A DNA stretch of 64,000 nucleotides from Dasysyrphus tricinctus (lineage: Eukaryota > Arthropoda > Insecta > Diptera > Syrphidae), in contig OY992531.1 of NCBI GenBank assembly GCA_963921185.1, positions 135,609,686 through 135,673,685 of the forward strand, written 5' to 3'. The position numbers were made by a program, and so were the translations under genes. Below are positions 35,157 through 44,390 of this stretch, in pieces. The notes beneath the pieces are model-generated. The model made no database searches. It had not been told where the DNA came from and saw only the letters and a list, made by a program, of their open reading frames with translations. Within the stretch, counting starts at the first letter, position 1, and every line of letters starts with the position of its first letter.

Positions 35157-35335
35157 CATTGTATATCCAATCTATAGTATTCTCATGAAACACGATTTTG
35201 TAGGTAGACATTTGGTCGATAGGTTCGTGATCGCCTTACCGAGATCCCTTAGCAAAAATTAGTATTACATTTGGACGCATAGATGGCCACGAGCTTTTTT
35301 TCTTCATGAGAATACCATAGAATTTATATACAATG
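35157..35335. mobile_element. 179-bp MITE with 7-bp target duplication, copy 1
   Basis: Inverted ends CATTGTATATCCAATCTATA and its imperfect partner before 35335 (TATAGAATTTATATACAATG reading inward as ATTCTATGG..). Target duplication GCATTGT (35150-35156 and 35336-35342). A truncated copy is at 54956-55107. Same CATTG start and 7-bp duplication as the host 6.6-kb element. Confidence 0.82.
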
Positions 35336-35954
35336 GCATTGTACAAGTTTCATCTCAACTCAATTCTCTTTGGCAGCGTTTTTTTTAAGGTTTTTTTTTG
35401 CTTGAGAATTTTAGTAGGTAGAGAGATTTTTTTCTTGGTGGCAACCAAATATACTCCATTGCATGAGTAACTTTTGTGGCAAACGTCACCATCAATCTGT
35501 TATGAATTGAATTCCTTTCCTTTTTATGCACTCACGCCCTGCCTTGGATATTTGTTGTGTATATCAACTCAAGGAAGATTCACTCAGCGATCGCAGCGAC
35601 CCAATCGGCAGAGACGTCTTCTTGCAATCTTGATTCCTCTATGTATAGAAACTCAATGATATTATGAAAGTTAATTCCATTCGAATTAAATGTAACATTG
35701 CTACTGGAAGTTATGAAAATAAGAAACCAACAAATGTTCTTCATGAGTTTTTTATAAATGATAAACCTGGTGAAAAAATTAATGAAATTCCTAGAAATTT
35801 AATTTATTTTCCAATTATAAATACTTCCATAAGAGAAATTGATATTAGAATTGTCGATCAAGACGATGATTTAATTGATTTTAGAAATTAAAAAATGAGT
35901 ATTAGATTACACATTCGTAAAATATATTAATTAAGCAAATTTTTTTCTTATTAA

Positions 35955-37159
35955 ATGAAATCATTTGTAAGCGAAGAAAAAGGTATCGAAAGTTACCAAT
36001 TCTATGATCATTTACCAGCAAATACTACTCAGATAAATACATCTGGTAGGCCGATATCAATCGATAATCAAGATATTAAAACTTTTCCTCATAAAAGTCT
36101 TTTACTGATTAGAGGTCAATTAATTGTTAAAGATGCTGCAAATAAAATTTTAAGCGAAATTGATACTAAAAAAATTAATTTTGTTAATAATGGATTATTA
36201 AATATGTTTAGTAAAATATCATATTCAATTAATTCAACTGAAATAGATTCGATTGAAAATCCTGGTATTACAACTACTATGAAAGGATTATCATCTTTTT
36301 CTAATGATTTAGCTCTTAATAATGCCGGATGGCAAATACATAATAAAGGTGCTGTATTAAATAAATAAGGTTATTTTTCTGTTATAGTATTCCAATGAAT
36401 ACAGTAATTGGTTTCTTTGAAGATTATAAAAATTTTGTTTTCAGAATTAATCAAAAATTAGAACTTATTAGATCTAATGACGATAAAAATTGTATTATAA
36501 CTGTACTTACAGATCATACTTTTGAAATCAATATTTCTGAAATAATTTGGAGAATGCCACAAGTTAAATTTTCTATTGAAGTTGAACATGATATAAATAA
36601 GAAAATATCTAATAACACAAATTTTAATATGTATTTTAGAAATTGGAAATATTTTTACACAAGTTCTATTCCAAATGCAAAAGAATATACATGGAGAATT
36701 ACTACAAGTAGTGCAAAACCAAGATATTTTTTAATTAGTTTTCAAACCGAAAGAAATCATGATATTACTAAAGATAATAGTAAATTTGATTTATGTTATT
36801 TGGAAAACGTACAAGTAAGTCTTAATACTACGAAATATCCAAATTCTGAATTAAGATTATCTTATGAGCAAAATAAATGCGATATTTTATATGGTGTTTT
36901 CAGAATTTAAAAATTCATATTATGGACAAAATCCACATAATTTACCACTGATGAATTATAATTCATTTTTAAAAGATTATCCTATTATTATTGTAGATAC
37001 TTCTAAGCAAAATGAAGTAATTAAAGAAGCAGTTATTGATATAAAAATTGATTTTAAATAGTGTAATAATTTTCCATCTAATACTATAATTCATTGTTTA
37101 ATAATAAGTGATGATAGTTTTTCATATAATCCATTAACAAATCAAGTAATGCATATATA
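35955..37159 (+). pseudogene. Polinton major capsid protein (double jelly roll), broken
   Basis: Three pieces in order: 35955-36368 (FVSEEKGIESYQFYDHLPAN; KISYSINSTEIDSIENPG), 36372-36910 (IPMNTVIGFFEDYKNFVFRI; NISEIIWRMPQVKF; YTWRITTSSAKPR) and about 36864-37159 (YYGQNPHNLPLMNYNSF; then NFPSNTIIHCLIISDDSFSY after a TAG at 37059). These match the known Polinton capsid pattern, including IPL..GFFEDYKK and the C-terminal NxxxNT..CLI. The protein would build the particle shell. A 2-frame break at about 36370, another near 36880 and the late stop make it non-functional. The ATG follows TTTTTTTCTTATTAAATG. Confidence 0.88.
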
Positions 37160-37174
37160 ATTTTTTATTATTAA

Positions 37175-37874
37175 ATGAGTTCAATAAAAATAAAATCTTT
37201 AGATCAAAATTCTAAATCAACTATTAAGAATTATGACACCTTTAAACCACCTGAAAGGTTAAATAATTTATTTCCAAATGTTATTAGAGCAATTATTTGT
37301 GGACCAAGTAATTGTGGTAAAACTAATGTTCTACATTATTACAAAAATTCATCATACAGATGTTATAATTTGTTCAAAAACTTCATATCAAGATAAATAT
37401 AAATATTTAGAAAGTTTAATTGAAAAATATAATAAAGTATGTGAAAAACATAACTTAGAGTCTAGAAAATTTCAAAGTTTAACATTAAATTCACTACCTC
37501 AACCTGAAGAATTTTAATCTTATTCAGTTATAGTTTTTGATGACATTTCTACAGAATCTCAAGACATAATTTCTAATTATTTTGCCTATGGTAGGCATAA
37601 CAATATTTCTTGTTTTTATTTAAGTCAAACATACTCTAAAATTCCTAAACAACTTATCAGAGATAATGTAAATTATATTATCTTATTCACTCAAGATAAA
37701 ACTAATTTGAAACACATTTTTGAGGATCATATAACTGATATAAATTTTGATTGTTTTAAAAATTATTGTAATGTCTGCTGGAATGAAAAATATGGATTTC
37801 TTACAATTGATAAAGAAAAAGAAACAAATAATGGAAAATATAAAAAATTACTTGAAACTTATTTATTCACATAG
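37175..37874 (+). pseudogene. Polinton packaging ATPase (FtsK/HerA type), broken
   Basis: This ATPase pumps DNA into capsids. Walker A is CGPSNCGKTN at residues 42-51 of the first piece (37175-37396). The frame changes near 37340, where a second piece begins (37278-37517 frame) and runs, after a TAA at 37515, into the Walker B region VIVFDDIS (about 37530), FAYGRHNNISCFYLSQTYSK and NVNYIILFTQ. It ends at 37874. Total about 233 codons, normal for the family. The start follows TTTTTTATTATTAAATG, as in the capsid gene. Last gene of the rightward virion set; converges on the protease gene. Confidence 0.9.
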
Positions 37875-38028
37875 ATATGACGTCACAAAACTGTAAGAGA
37901 GCATATGAGTGTACTCAGTTATCACGCAGTTCTATTTTTAGATTTTTGTAATCGCAAAATATTATTTCTAGTGCAAATTTGTATGTATCCGATGAATGCA
38001 TTTACAATTTGGATGGTTCAATTTGTAA

Positions 38029-38100
38029 GTCGACGATAGCACAGTGGAAAGCGTAACGACTTCGATTCCATCATGTGGTGGTTCGAATCCTATACGGAAC
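38029..38100 (+). mobile_element. tRNA-derived SINE head (pol III A and B boxes)
   Basis: TAGCACAGTGG (38037-38047) and GGTTCGAATCC (38080-38090) match the pol III A and B boxes at tRNA-like spacing. The acceptor ends (GTCGACG and TACGGAAC) do not pair and the anticodon arm is poor, so this is not a working tRNA. It is probably a SINE head, with an undefined AT-rich body to about 38330. It lies in the convergent gap after the ATPase, suggesting another insertion. Confidence 0.6.
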
Positions 38101-38342
38101 AAATTAAAGTTTTTTAATTTAAGTACAAAAATAGGATAACCATAGAACGCAGTATCCAAAACATAATATTCTGAGATACATCCACTGCTGCAAAATACTA
38201 TGAACACTTTTCAATGAAGAAAAGGTTCAATTAGTATTACGAATATTAGAGTAGCTTAGACCAAATCGATAGTAGCTCTCCTCTTTAAGATTAAAGAAGG
38301 TTGATGTTACTTGGTATAGCTATTCATACGATCAAATTTAAA

Positions 38343-38775
38343 CAATGAAAACGCCGAGGAAAAAATCCCCGGCGATGTATAATAAACAAAAAAAGCCCGG
38401 CCAGGTAAAAAAAAAAAGCCTGGGCCAGGTTAAAAAAAAAACACAAGAAAAAGAATAAAAAGAAAAAAGCCTGGCCAGGTAAAAAAAAAAAGCCTGGAGC
38501 TGGTAAAAAAAGAAAAAAAGAATAAAAGAATAAAAAGAAGAAGAAGAATAAAAAGAAGAAGAAGAAGAAAAAGAAGAAGAATAATAAAAAGAAGAAGAAG
38601 AAGAAGAAGAAGAAGAAGAAGAAGAAGAAGAAGAAGAAGAAGAAGAACAAGAAGAAGAACAAGAAGAAGAACAAGAAGAAGAACAAGAAGAAGAACAAGA
38701 AGAAGAAGAAGAAGAAGAAGAAAAAAGAAAAAAAGAAAAAACCTGGCCAGGTAAAAAAAAACAAGGTCACTAAAA
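38343..38775. repeat. GC-palindrome plus poly-A array and GAA-rich microsatellite
   Basis: Five copies or variants of the palindrome CCTGGCCAGG (CCCGGCCAGG, CCTGGGCCAGG, CCTGGCCAGG, CCTGGAGCTGG, CCTGGCCAGG), each followed by GT and a run of A (about 38395, 38418, 38468, 38489, 38741). Between the fourth and fifth is about 200 bases of (GAA)n/(AAGAAC)n. A related stem CGCCGAGG..CCCCGGCG is at about 38350. It sits exactly between the convergent ATPase and protease genes. It may act as a two-way mRNA 3'-end region, or it may be only simple-sequence expansion. Confidence 0.65.
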
Positions 38776-38841
38776 GTGGCCGTGTACAATAGTTTAAAAT
38801 TTTAATAAAAATGATTTTTTGCGATTGAATTAAAGAATATT

Positions 38842-39222
38842 CTAAAATAATAAAAATTTCAAACAAAGATGTCCACATATTACTTCATTAAATTTTTGAT
38901 CAATATGATTATTAAAAAGTACAATATTTTTATAAGTTTTAAAATATTTTTCAATTGTAATTGGTAATTTATTCAATGCCAAAGAATCATAATATGCAAT
39001 TGTATTTTTATTTTTTTTATAAGCAATCCAATGGTTACCAGTAACAGAAAAATTATCTAAATTAATAATTCCAGATTCTTGATTTTTAATTTTCTTAGGT
39101 AATTTATCTTTCACAAAAACACCTCTAAAATGAGAAATATTTAATTTTTTAGCATATTTTTTTAAATCATAATTACTTAAAGGTTTTACTGGGATTGAAT
39201 CAATTATTTCAAATTTTTTTTT
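38842..39222 (-). pseudogene. Polinton adenain-type cysteine protease
   Basis: Matures capsid proteins in this family. The frame shows catalytic-region signatures VTGNHWIAYKK (His), IAYYDSLALNKLP (Asp) and CGHLCLKFLLF (the last Cys as nucleophile), as in adenovirus-like proteases. No ATG occurs in this frame upstream of residue KDKLPKK; the frame opens after a TGA near 39232 and runs through KKFEIIDSIPVKPL. The start is therefore probably lost to a frameshift in the A9 run at about 39214, where the upstream ORF ends. About 125 codons, slightly short. Confidence 0.82.
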
Positions 39223-39440
39223 AGTAACATACCTTCACCAGATTTTTTAAGTAATAAACCTTTACCATTTTTAGCATTTTCTTCTAAAGCCTTATCATGA
39301 CGAATTTTTTCTTCTAATAATTTTTCATTAGTTTTTTTTTTATCATTATATGCTCTATATAAAGAAGTACCAGCCGTTACTGCTGCCGTTAATGGAATTA
39401 ATGCCGGTAGAAAACCACCAATTTTGTCATTATTATTCAT
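39204..39440 (-). CDS. Polinton short pX-like virion protein
   Basis: A 78-residue basic protein, MNNNDKIGGFLPALIPLTAA then VTAGTSLYRAYNDKKK, with a Gly-rich hydrophobic stretch followed by a Lys-rich tail. Small proteins with a GFLPALIP-type segment sit next to the protease in adenoviruses and adintovirus-like Polintons, where they bind DNA or are cleaved in the virion. Its ATG lies inside the end of the PLA2 gene (overlap of four bases), which implies co-transcription. Its last codons run into the A9 tract where the protease frame opens. Assignment by position and composition only. Confidence 0.6.
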   Translation of the reverse strand: MNNNDKIGGFLPALIPLTAAVTAGTSLYRAYNDKKKTNEKLLEEKIRHDKALEENAKNGKGLLLKKSGEGMLLKKNLK

Positions 39441-40057
39441 ACTAATTGAGTTTTTGACAATTTTAAAGTAAAAATAGTTTTCATATAATTTTTAATATGT
39501 TTATTAATTGCATTTATTTGTTGATTAGATAATGGTAAATAAGTTTCATTCATTACACTTTCTTTAGTTCTTTTTAACTGAATTGGTTCTAATTTTATTT
39601 CAGTAGATTTTTTATTTTTAATTGCATCATAAATTTTATTTTGTTTATCATCAGATAAAGATATAGGATGCTTAAAATATTTTCCATGTTTTTGTTTAAA
39701 TTGTAAATCATTATTTAACCCCATTCCAAATTTTCTCTTAACTTTCATTGCGTAAGCTGTTAAATAAGCATTTACTTTTTCACCTAAAGAAGCATCTTTT
39801 TCAAAAACTTTTTTCATAGCTTTTTCTTCTAAAATTTTATCAGCTTCATGTCTTTTATTTAAATCTTTATGTTTTGAATATGCAATATCATGTTCTTTTG
39901 CTGCTTCATCTAATTTATTAATTGGTAAAATATCTTTTTCTATATTCAATTGAAGATTAGTACCAGGTCCTAAATAATTATAACCTGGACTATGTAATTC
40001 AAATGGAAGATTATTTATAAGACTATTGAGATAACCACTTCCGTAATGTCTTACCAT
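39437..40057 (-). CDS. Polinton minor virion protein with parvovirus-like phospholipase A2 domain
   Basis: A 206-residue intact ORF. Residues 26-75 have the PLA2 pattern of parvovirus VP1: a calcium-binding loop (YNYLGPGTNL), then DEAAKEHDIAYSKHKD with the catalytic HD pair at residues 56-57 and a distal Asp in HEADKIL. Such domains open membranes during entry, and adintovirus-like Polintons encode them next to the protease. The C-terminal half is Lys-rich with a possible GMGLNNDL cleavage context. The ATG is preceded on its strand by TTTTTTACTAAATAAATG. One of the few unbroken Polinton genes here. Confidence 0.8.
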   Translation of the reverse strand: MVRHYGSGYLNSLINNLPFELHSPGYNYLGPGTNLQLNIEKDILPINKLDEAAKEHDIAYSKHKDLNKRHEADKILEEKAMKKVFEKDASLGEKVNAYLTAYAMKVKRKFGMGLNNDLQFKQKHGKYFKHPISLSDDKQNKIYDAIKNKKSTEIKLEPIQLKRTKESVMNETYLPLSNQQINAINKHIKNYMKTIFTLKLSKTQLV

Positions 40058-40114
40058 TTATTTAGTAAAAAATTAAGTAATTTTATTTATTCCATTAATT
40101 TCAAATATTTTAAT

Positions 40115-40616
40115 TTATAAAAAAGAGTTTAACATTCTTTCTCTAAATTGAGATTGAGTTTCATTTTTTCTTTTGGGTTCTGTTGTTTTAATTTTAATAG
40201 TTTCACATTTGTTAATTATTTTTTCAACTGGTTTAATTTCGTTTTTAATAGGTTTAATTACGGTTTCATTTTCGTTTTTAATAAAAGTTTTATTTTCTGG
40301 ATATTGAATTGTAATTGGTTTTAATTGTGGAATAATAGTTAAATGTGATTTTTTTCTTCCATATGTTCTTTTAATTTTAATTTGTTTATTTTCGTTTTCT
40401 TGTGAAGTAAATTGACCACATTCTATTTTTATAATAAGTTACATTTTTTTTTATAAGGAATTTTAAATTTTTTGAAATAATTTCTTATTGTTTTTTCATT
40501 GATATTATAAATTCTAGAAAACGCAGCTATACTGTGATTTAAAAAATCATAATTAATTAATAAATTTATAAATTCTTCATACGTGTATTTATTTTTTTTC
40601 TTTCATTTATATAAAT
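40115..40616 (-). pseudogene. Polinton HTH plus basic-tail protein, frameshifted
   Basis: From ATG 40616 (MKEKK) a shift in an A8 run leads to YTYEEFINLLINYDFLNHSI and AAFSRIYNINEKTIRNYFKK, which looks like a helix-turn-helix. A second shift at an A-run near 40450 leads to a Lys/Arg-rich tail (IKIKRTYGRKKSHLTI and on), ending at 40115. About 165 codons in all. Probably a DNA-binding transcription or packaging factor. I do not recognise a family. It is the last of four minus-strand genes, beginning 65 bases before the fold-back insertion. Confidence 0.5.
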
Positions 40617-40680
40617 ATTTTTTTTACTTATTTACTGTGTTTTACGGTTAATTCCGTACTTTACGGTATATTATACGAAA

Positions 40681-42050
40681 AATCAAAAGAGTCTATAAAA
40701 ATATTTTGCATGGAAGGGTGTGTTTTGAGGGGGAGAGGGGGGGAAGTTGTGGTGTATCAAACAGAAAAATTAGCTTTGGTGCAACATTGGCATATGACAC
40801 ATGTTTTTAAGGTAGTTTTAAATGCTGAATCAAATGACACCAAAACCAAGTCGATACGGCCTCCGTGAAAAAAGTTACTGTCATTTTTATGTAAGGATGA
40901 CTATATTTTCAGTATAAAAGTAAAATATTACCGAAAACCAGTTGAAAATAATGGTCTGTCGATGAAACTTGGCATCAATGGTTCATTTGTCATGAAAATT
41001 AATAATAAGAAGAGTCTATAAAAATATCTGTGGTAAAAGGGTGTTTTTTTTTGGTGAGTTTGGGTAGTGGTGCCATATTGCCATAAAACCTGTGACAAAA
41101 ATGGTACCCCCATGAGATTTTGTTAAAATGTGCTATTAACTTATAGAATGAAGAATCAAAAGAGTCTATAGAAATATTTTGCGTGGAAGGGTGTGTTTTT
41201 TGAAGATAGGGGGAAGTGTGTGGTTATTTTTCAAAAAAATGGAAAAGGATGGTAACCCTCAAGAAACTTGGTAAAAGTGTTTCATTTACTGCGAGAATGA
41301 AGAATTTACGTAGTTTACAAAAATATCAAGGAAGAAAGGGTGTTTTTGTGGGCTTGGGTAACGGGTGTTATTTGTTTTTGGAAACAATTTTAGTTTTTGA
41401 AAAAAGTTTTATACATTCCTTCACCCATATAAAACATCCTTCTACCATATAGAAATATTTTTATAGACTCTTTTGATTCTTTATTATGGTAGTTCATACC
41501 ACATTTTTATAAAGTTTCATGAGGGTACCATTTTTGTAATAAGTTCTATGGCAATAATCCCACCATAACCCCAACACTCACTAAAACCCTCAAAAAAGCA
41601 CCCTTTAACCACAGATATTTTGATATACTCTTCTTATTATTGCTTTTCATGATAAATGAACCATTTATGCCAGGTTTTATCGACGGACCACCATTTTCAC
41701 CTGGTTTTCGGTAATATCTGACTTTTATACTGAAAATATAGTCATCCTAACACAAAAATGACAATAACTTTTTTCACGGAGGTCGTATCGACATGGTTTT
41801 GGTGTCATTTGATTCAGCATTTAAAACTACCTTGAAAACATGTGTCATATGCTTAGGTTGCACCAAAGTTTATTTTTTCGTTTGATACACCACAACTTAC
41901 GCCCCTCCCACTCTCAAAAAAACACCCTTCCATATGAAATATTTTTATAGACTCTTTTGATTATTCATTCTCATAGAACATGAAACGTTTTCACCGAGTT
42001 TCATGGTGGTACCAATTTTTTTGTTTTATTTATCCTATTTAACCTGTACT
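40681..42050. mobile_element. Fold-back element, copy B
   Basis: Closely matches copy A (23112-24348) and extends it to the left, starting AATCAAAAGAGTCTATAAAA. Left and right halves are inverted copies of each other over more than 600 bases. The right end ACCTGTACT is shared with copy A, while the left arm lacks the last about 105 bases of the right arm. It separates the leftward HTH gene from the rightward coiled-coil gene of the Polinton. No transposase. The short ORF 41216-41452 inside it is probably not a gene. Confidence 0.85.
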
Positions 42051-43037
42051 ATAAAAGAAACGTTAGAAAATTCAAGTAATGATTTAACAAAAATTTTAAA
42101 TTCTATTAATCAATCTAATTATCCTCAAGAACAGAAAAAATTAGCATGTCAAGCGTTCATTTATATGAATTCTATGTCAACAGAAAAAGAAACTTTTAAA
42201 TATTTATCTGAAGAGTATAGAGAATCATATAATAAATATAAAAATTTAACTATTTTATATAAACAAGAAAATGATAAATTAAGAAAAATTACAGATCAAT
42301 CAAAAGAAGGGGCCGCTTCAGCAGAAATTATAAGAAAAGAAACAGAAAATTTAATAAATGTTATTATATTTGATGATTGTTTTGACCAAATTGAATTCAA
42401 TTAACAATTGTTGGTGGATGCGATCTTAATTCATCCTTCGGCTTTTTTGGTCACTAGAAGTGGCAATGAAACAAAGTTACATTGATTTATTCCCAACGTT
42501 TTGACAGGGGTTGCTGTCCTCTTCAGGGGATCTTTATTAAACATTGTAAAACAACAAAAGTAAGAAGATGTATGCACAAATGAAATATTTAAAAAATAAA
42601 AAATAAGTGTGAAGCTGAATGACTTACATTATATAAATCAAAATATAATTTACAAAACAAAATTAGTTAACTTAAAAAAAAAAAAAAAAAAACATTACAA
42701 AATTTTGTTTAAGTTAAATTAAAGCACTTCTGTTGCCGAAGCTGAGTCGAATGGTTTGTCATCTGGCGTTTTTTGAGGAAGCGAGAGAGCAGTACACCGC
42801 TGACATATTTTGAGTGTCCTGTTGTCTATTCATAGCATTTTGATTATTCAAAATATGTAGGGTTTCCAAGGTGTAGCGTTTTGAAGCATGTCTTTCCGTT
42901 TGTAGAATTTTTACACCATCAAAGTCGGGTTTGTGGCCTTTCTCAATACTGTGTGTAGCCAGTGCTGTTTTAACAGAGTTTTCACAGTTTAAATCAGATT
43001 TGTGGTTGGCCATTCTCTGCTTCAAAAATTGTTTTCT

Positions 43038-43534
43038 AGCATGTCTATGTTCCTAAGCTTGCGGAAAACTTTAAGGAAATCATTTCGAGCAAAACAGACA
43101 ACATCCAAATGGCTTATAAATCACACAACACCCTTGCACCTCTCTTTACTCACCTCAAGGTCAAACCGGAGAAAGAAAAATGTACGGATGTGATTTATAA
43201 AATTAACTGTTTGGGTAATAAGGATGAATCATGTGATCTTTGTTATGTAGGAACTACAAAACAATTTTTGAAGCAGAGAATGGCCAACCACAAATCTGAT
43301 TTTAACTGTGAAAACTCTGTTAAAACAGCACTGGCTACACACAGTATTGAGAAAGGCCACAAACCCGACTTTGATGGTGTAAAAATTCTACAAACGGAAA
43401 GACATGCTTCAAAACGCTACACCTTGGAAACCCTACATATTTTGAATAATCAAAATGCTATGAATAGAAAACAGGACACTCAAAATATGTCAGCGGTGTA
43501 CTGCTCTCTCGCTTCCTCAAAAAACGCCAGATGA
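43038..43534 (+). pseudogene. Penelope-like element C-terminus with GIY-YIG endonuclease
   Basis: Fragment of the Penelope polyprotein: a linker (VPKLAENFKEIISSKTDN), then a GIY-YIG nuclease with CTDVIYKINC, CYVGTTKQFLKQRMANHKSD and a Cys pair (DESCDLCY). The reverse transcriptase upstream is missing, because the element is 5'-truncated. The frame is intact to its stop at 43534. An inverted copy of its last about 88 codons lies at 42759-43025 with three substitutions. Confidence 0.85.
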
Positions 43535-43765
43535 CAAACCATTCGACTCAGCTTCGGCAACAGAAGTGCTTTAATTTAACTTAAAAAAAAAATTGTAATG
43601 TTTTTTTTTTTTTTTTTTTTAAGTTAACTAATTTTGTTTTGTAAATTATATTTTGATTTATATAATGTAAGTCATTCAGCTTCACACTTATTTTTTGTTT
43701 TTTAAATATTTCATTTGTGCATACATCTTCTTACTTTTGTTGTTTTACAATGTTTAATAAAGATC

Positions 43766-43826
43766 CCCTGAAGAGGACAGCAACCCCTGTCGAAACGTTG
43801 GGAATAAATCAATGTAACTTTGTTTC
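43766..43826 (+). ncRNA. Hammerhead-ribozyme-like motif of the Penelope element
   Basis: CTGAAGA (43768-43774), a 5-bp stem GACAG/CTGTC, GAAAC (43792), then a possible stem ACGTTG/CAATGT (43795-43815) followed by A. This reproduces the hammerhead order CUGANGA, stem II, GAAA, stem III, GUH. Hammerheads are known in Penelope-like elements. Weak points: an extra G before stem II and poor pairing of stem I (AAAG/CTTT only). In the inverted arm (about 42494-42533) the GAAA reads AAAA, which would kill it. Confidence 0.45.
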
Positions 43827-44182
43827 ATTGCCACTACTAGTGACCAAAAAAGCCGAAGGATGAATTAAGATCGCATCCACCAACAATTGTTAAATGTTAT
43901 TATAAAAAATGTTAATAATAAAGAAATGGGTAAAAATAGAAAAACAACTATTAAACAAGCTTTATTAAATGCTAAAGATGATTTAAATGATAGAATTTTT
44001 GATAATGCAGATTTAAAAAAATTAGAATCTTTAAAACGATAAACAATTAAATGAAATAGATGCAGTTGCTATTTCTGTAAATTCAAGTGGTAATAAAAAT
44101 AAGAAAAAATAAAAAAAAATAAAATCTTTTGTTAATCATTAATAATTTTTTTAAATTTTTTATCACTTAAATTAATTGCAAT

Positions 44183-44284
44183 ATGTTTGAATCATTTATA
44201 AACATTATAATGAATATATTAAATTTTATTGATATAATTTGTTTTTATTTCGCTAGTCTAATTGAAGATGTAAATGATCTCTAA
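44183..44284 (+). CDS. Possible small Polinton membrane peptide
   Basis: A 33-codon frame, MFESFINIIMNILNFIDIIC then FYFASLIEDVNDL, almost entirely hydrophobic with an acidic end, consistent with one transmembrane helix. A second hydrophobic stretch (KLLFIIISILIIIS at about 44352-44393) follows and is cut by a MITE. Small membrane proteins occur in Polintons, but in AT-rich DNA such frames also arise by chance. Confidence 0.3.
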   Translation: MFESFINIIMNILNFIDIICFYFASLIEDVNDL

Positions 44285-44390
44285 TTGATGTTAAATAAAT
44301 AAACTAAACTAAACTAATTTTATACATATAATGAAGTTTTTGGCTATAATCATAAATTACTTTTTATAATTATTAGTATTTTAATAATTA

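Larger units (their letters stand above)
29085..35658. mobile_element. 6574-bp DNA transposon with 32-bp TIRs and 7-bp target duplication, no transposase seen
   Basis: Termini are CATTGAGTTTCTATACATAG followed by AGGAATCAAGAT, perfectly inverted at 35627-35658. Target duplication is ATATTAT (29078-29084 and 35659-35665). The interior is AT-rich and noncoding as far as I can see, with a TAGGTAGGTATG-type simple repeat (29395-29450), a palindrome (31938-32275), a small inverted repeat (30691-30760), diverged blocks with CCGTTTAGCC, a CAGACAGACAGACAGACAGA run (about 33260) and a nested MITE with similar ends. CATTG ends with 7-bp duplications are compatible with the P superfamily, but this is unproven. 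Confidence 0.85.
28666..35930 (+). pseudogene. Polinton minor capsid (penton-type) protein, split by a 6.6-kb insertion
   Basis: The N-terminal part (28666-29084) has the Polinton penton pattern: LDKNSNYEICLLNFSTYHSI, FPTGSYEINDINDF and SIGSLLGFSK. The C-terminal part (35666-35930) has SIRIKCNIATGSYENKKP, VLHEFFINDKPG and DIRIVDQDDDLIDFRN. A stop at 35889-35891 precedes a last in-frame stretch (MSIRLHIRKIY) that also fits the family. The protein forms vertices of the icosahedral particle as a single jelly roll. The insertion has a 7-bp duplication, and the two halves are in one frame when it is disregarded. Next gene downstream is the major capsid. Confidence 0.85.
42369..43890 (+). mobile_element. 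Penelope-like retroelement fragment with inverted 5' arm
   Basis: Flanked by a 14-bp target duplication TAAATGTTATTATA (42355-42368 and 43891-43904). The right part (43035-43890) is the 3' end of a Penelope-like element in direct orientation. The left part (about 42414-43034) is an inverted copy of the same 3' end. Head-to-head partial copies of this kind are typical of Penelope insertions. Both arms contain the end of the GIY-YIG ORF and the 3' region with a hammerhead-like motif. Confidence 0.85.
42051..44112 (+). pseudogene. Polinton coiled-coil protein, 5' end lost and split by a Penelope element
   Basis: From the fold-back border the frame reads ETLENSSNDLTKILNSINQS, then a heptad-rich stretch (YKQENDKLRKITDQSKEG) to about 42368. 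After the Penelope-like insertion it resumes (NVNNKEMGKNRKTTIKQALL, NAKDDLNDRIFDNADLKKLE). A frameshift at about 44040 leads to a Lys-rich end (NSSGNKNKKK) at 44112. The start codon is gone, displaced by the fold-back element. Unknown structural or scaffold-like function; no family recognised. Confidence 0.55.

Noticed and set aside
38029..38100. A functional tRNA gene
   Set aside because: A and B boxes are good, but the acceptor stem does not pair and no clean anticodon stem forms.
38324..38878. A 184-codon minus-strand frame rich in Phe and Leu
   Set aside because: It is the translation of a GAA/AAGAAC microsatellite and A-runs in two frames; no domain and no start context.
41216..41452. 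78-codon ORF in fold-back copy B
   Set aside because: Copy A reads the same sequence with breaks, and the region is one arm of an inverted repeat; no domain.
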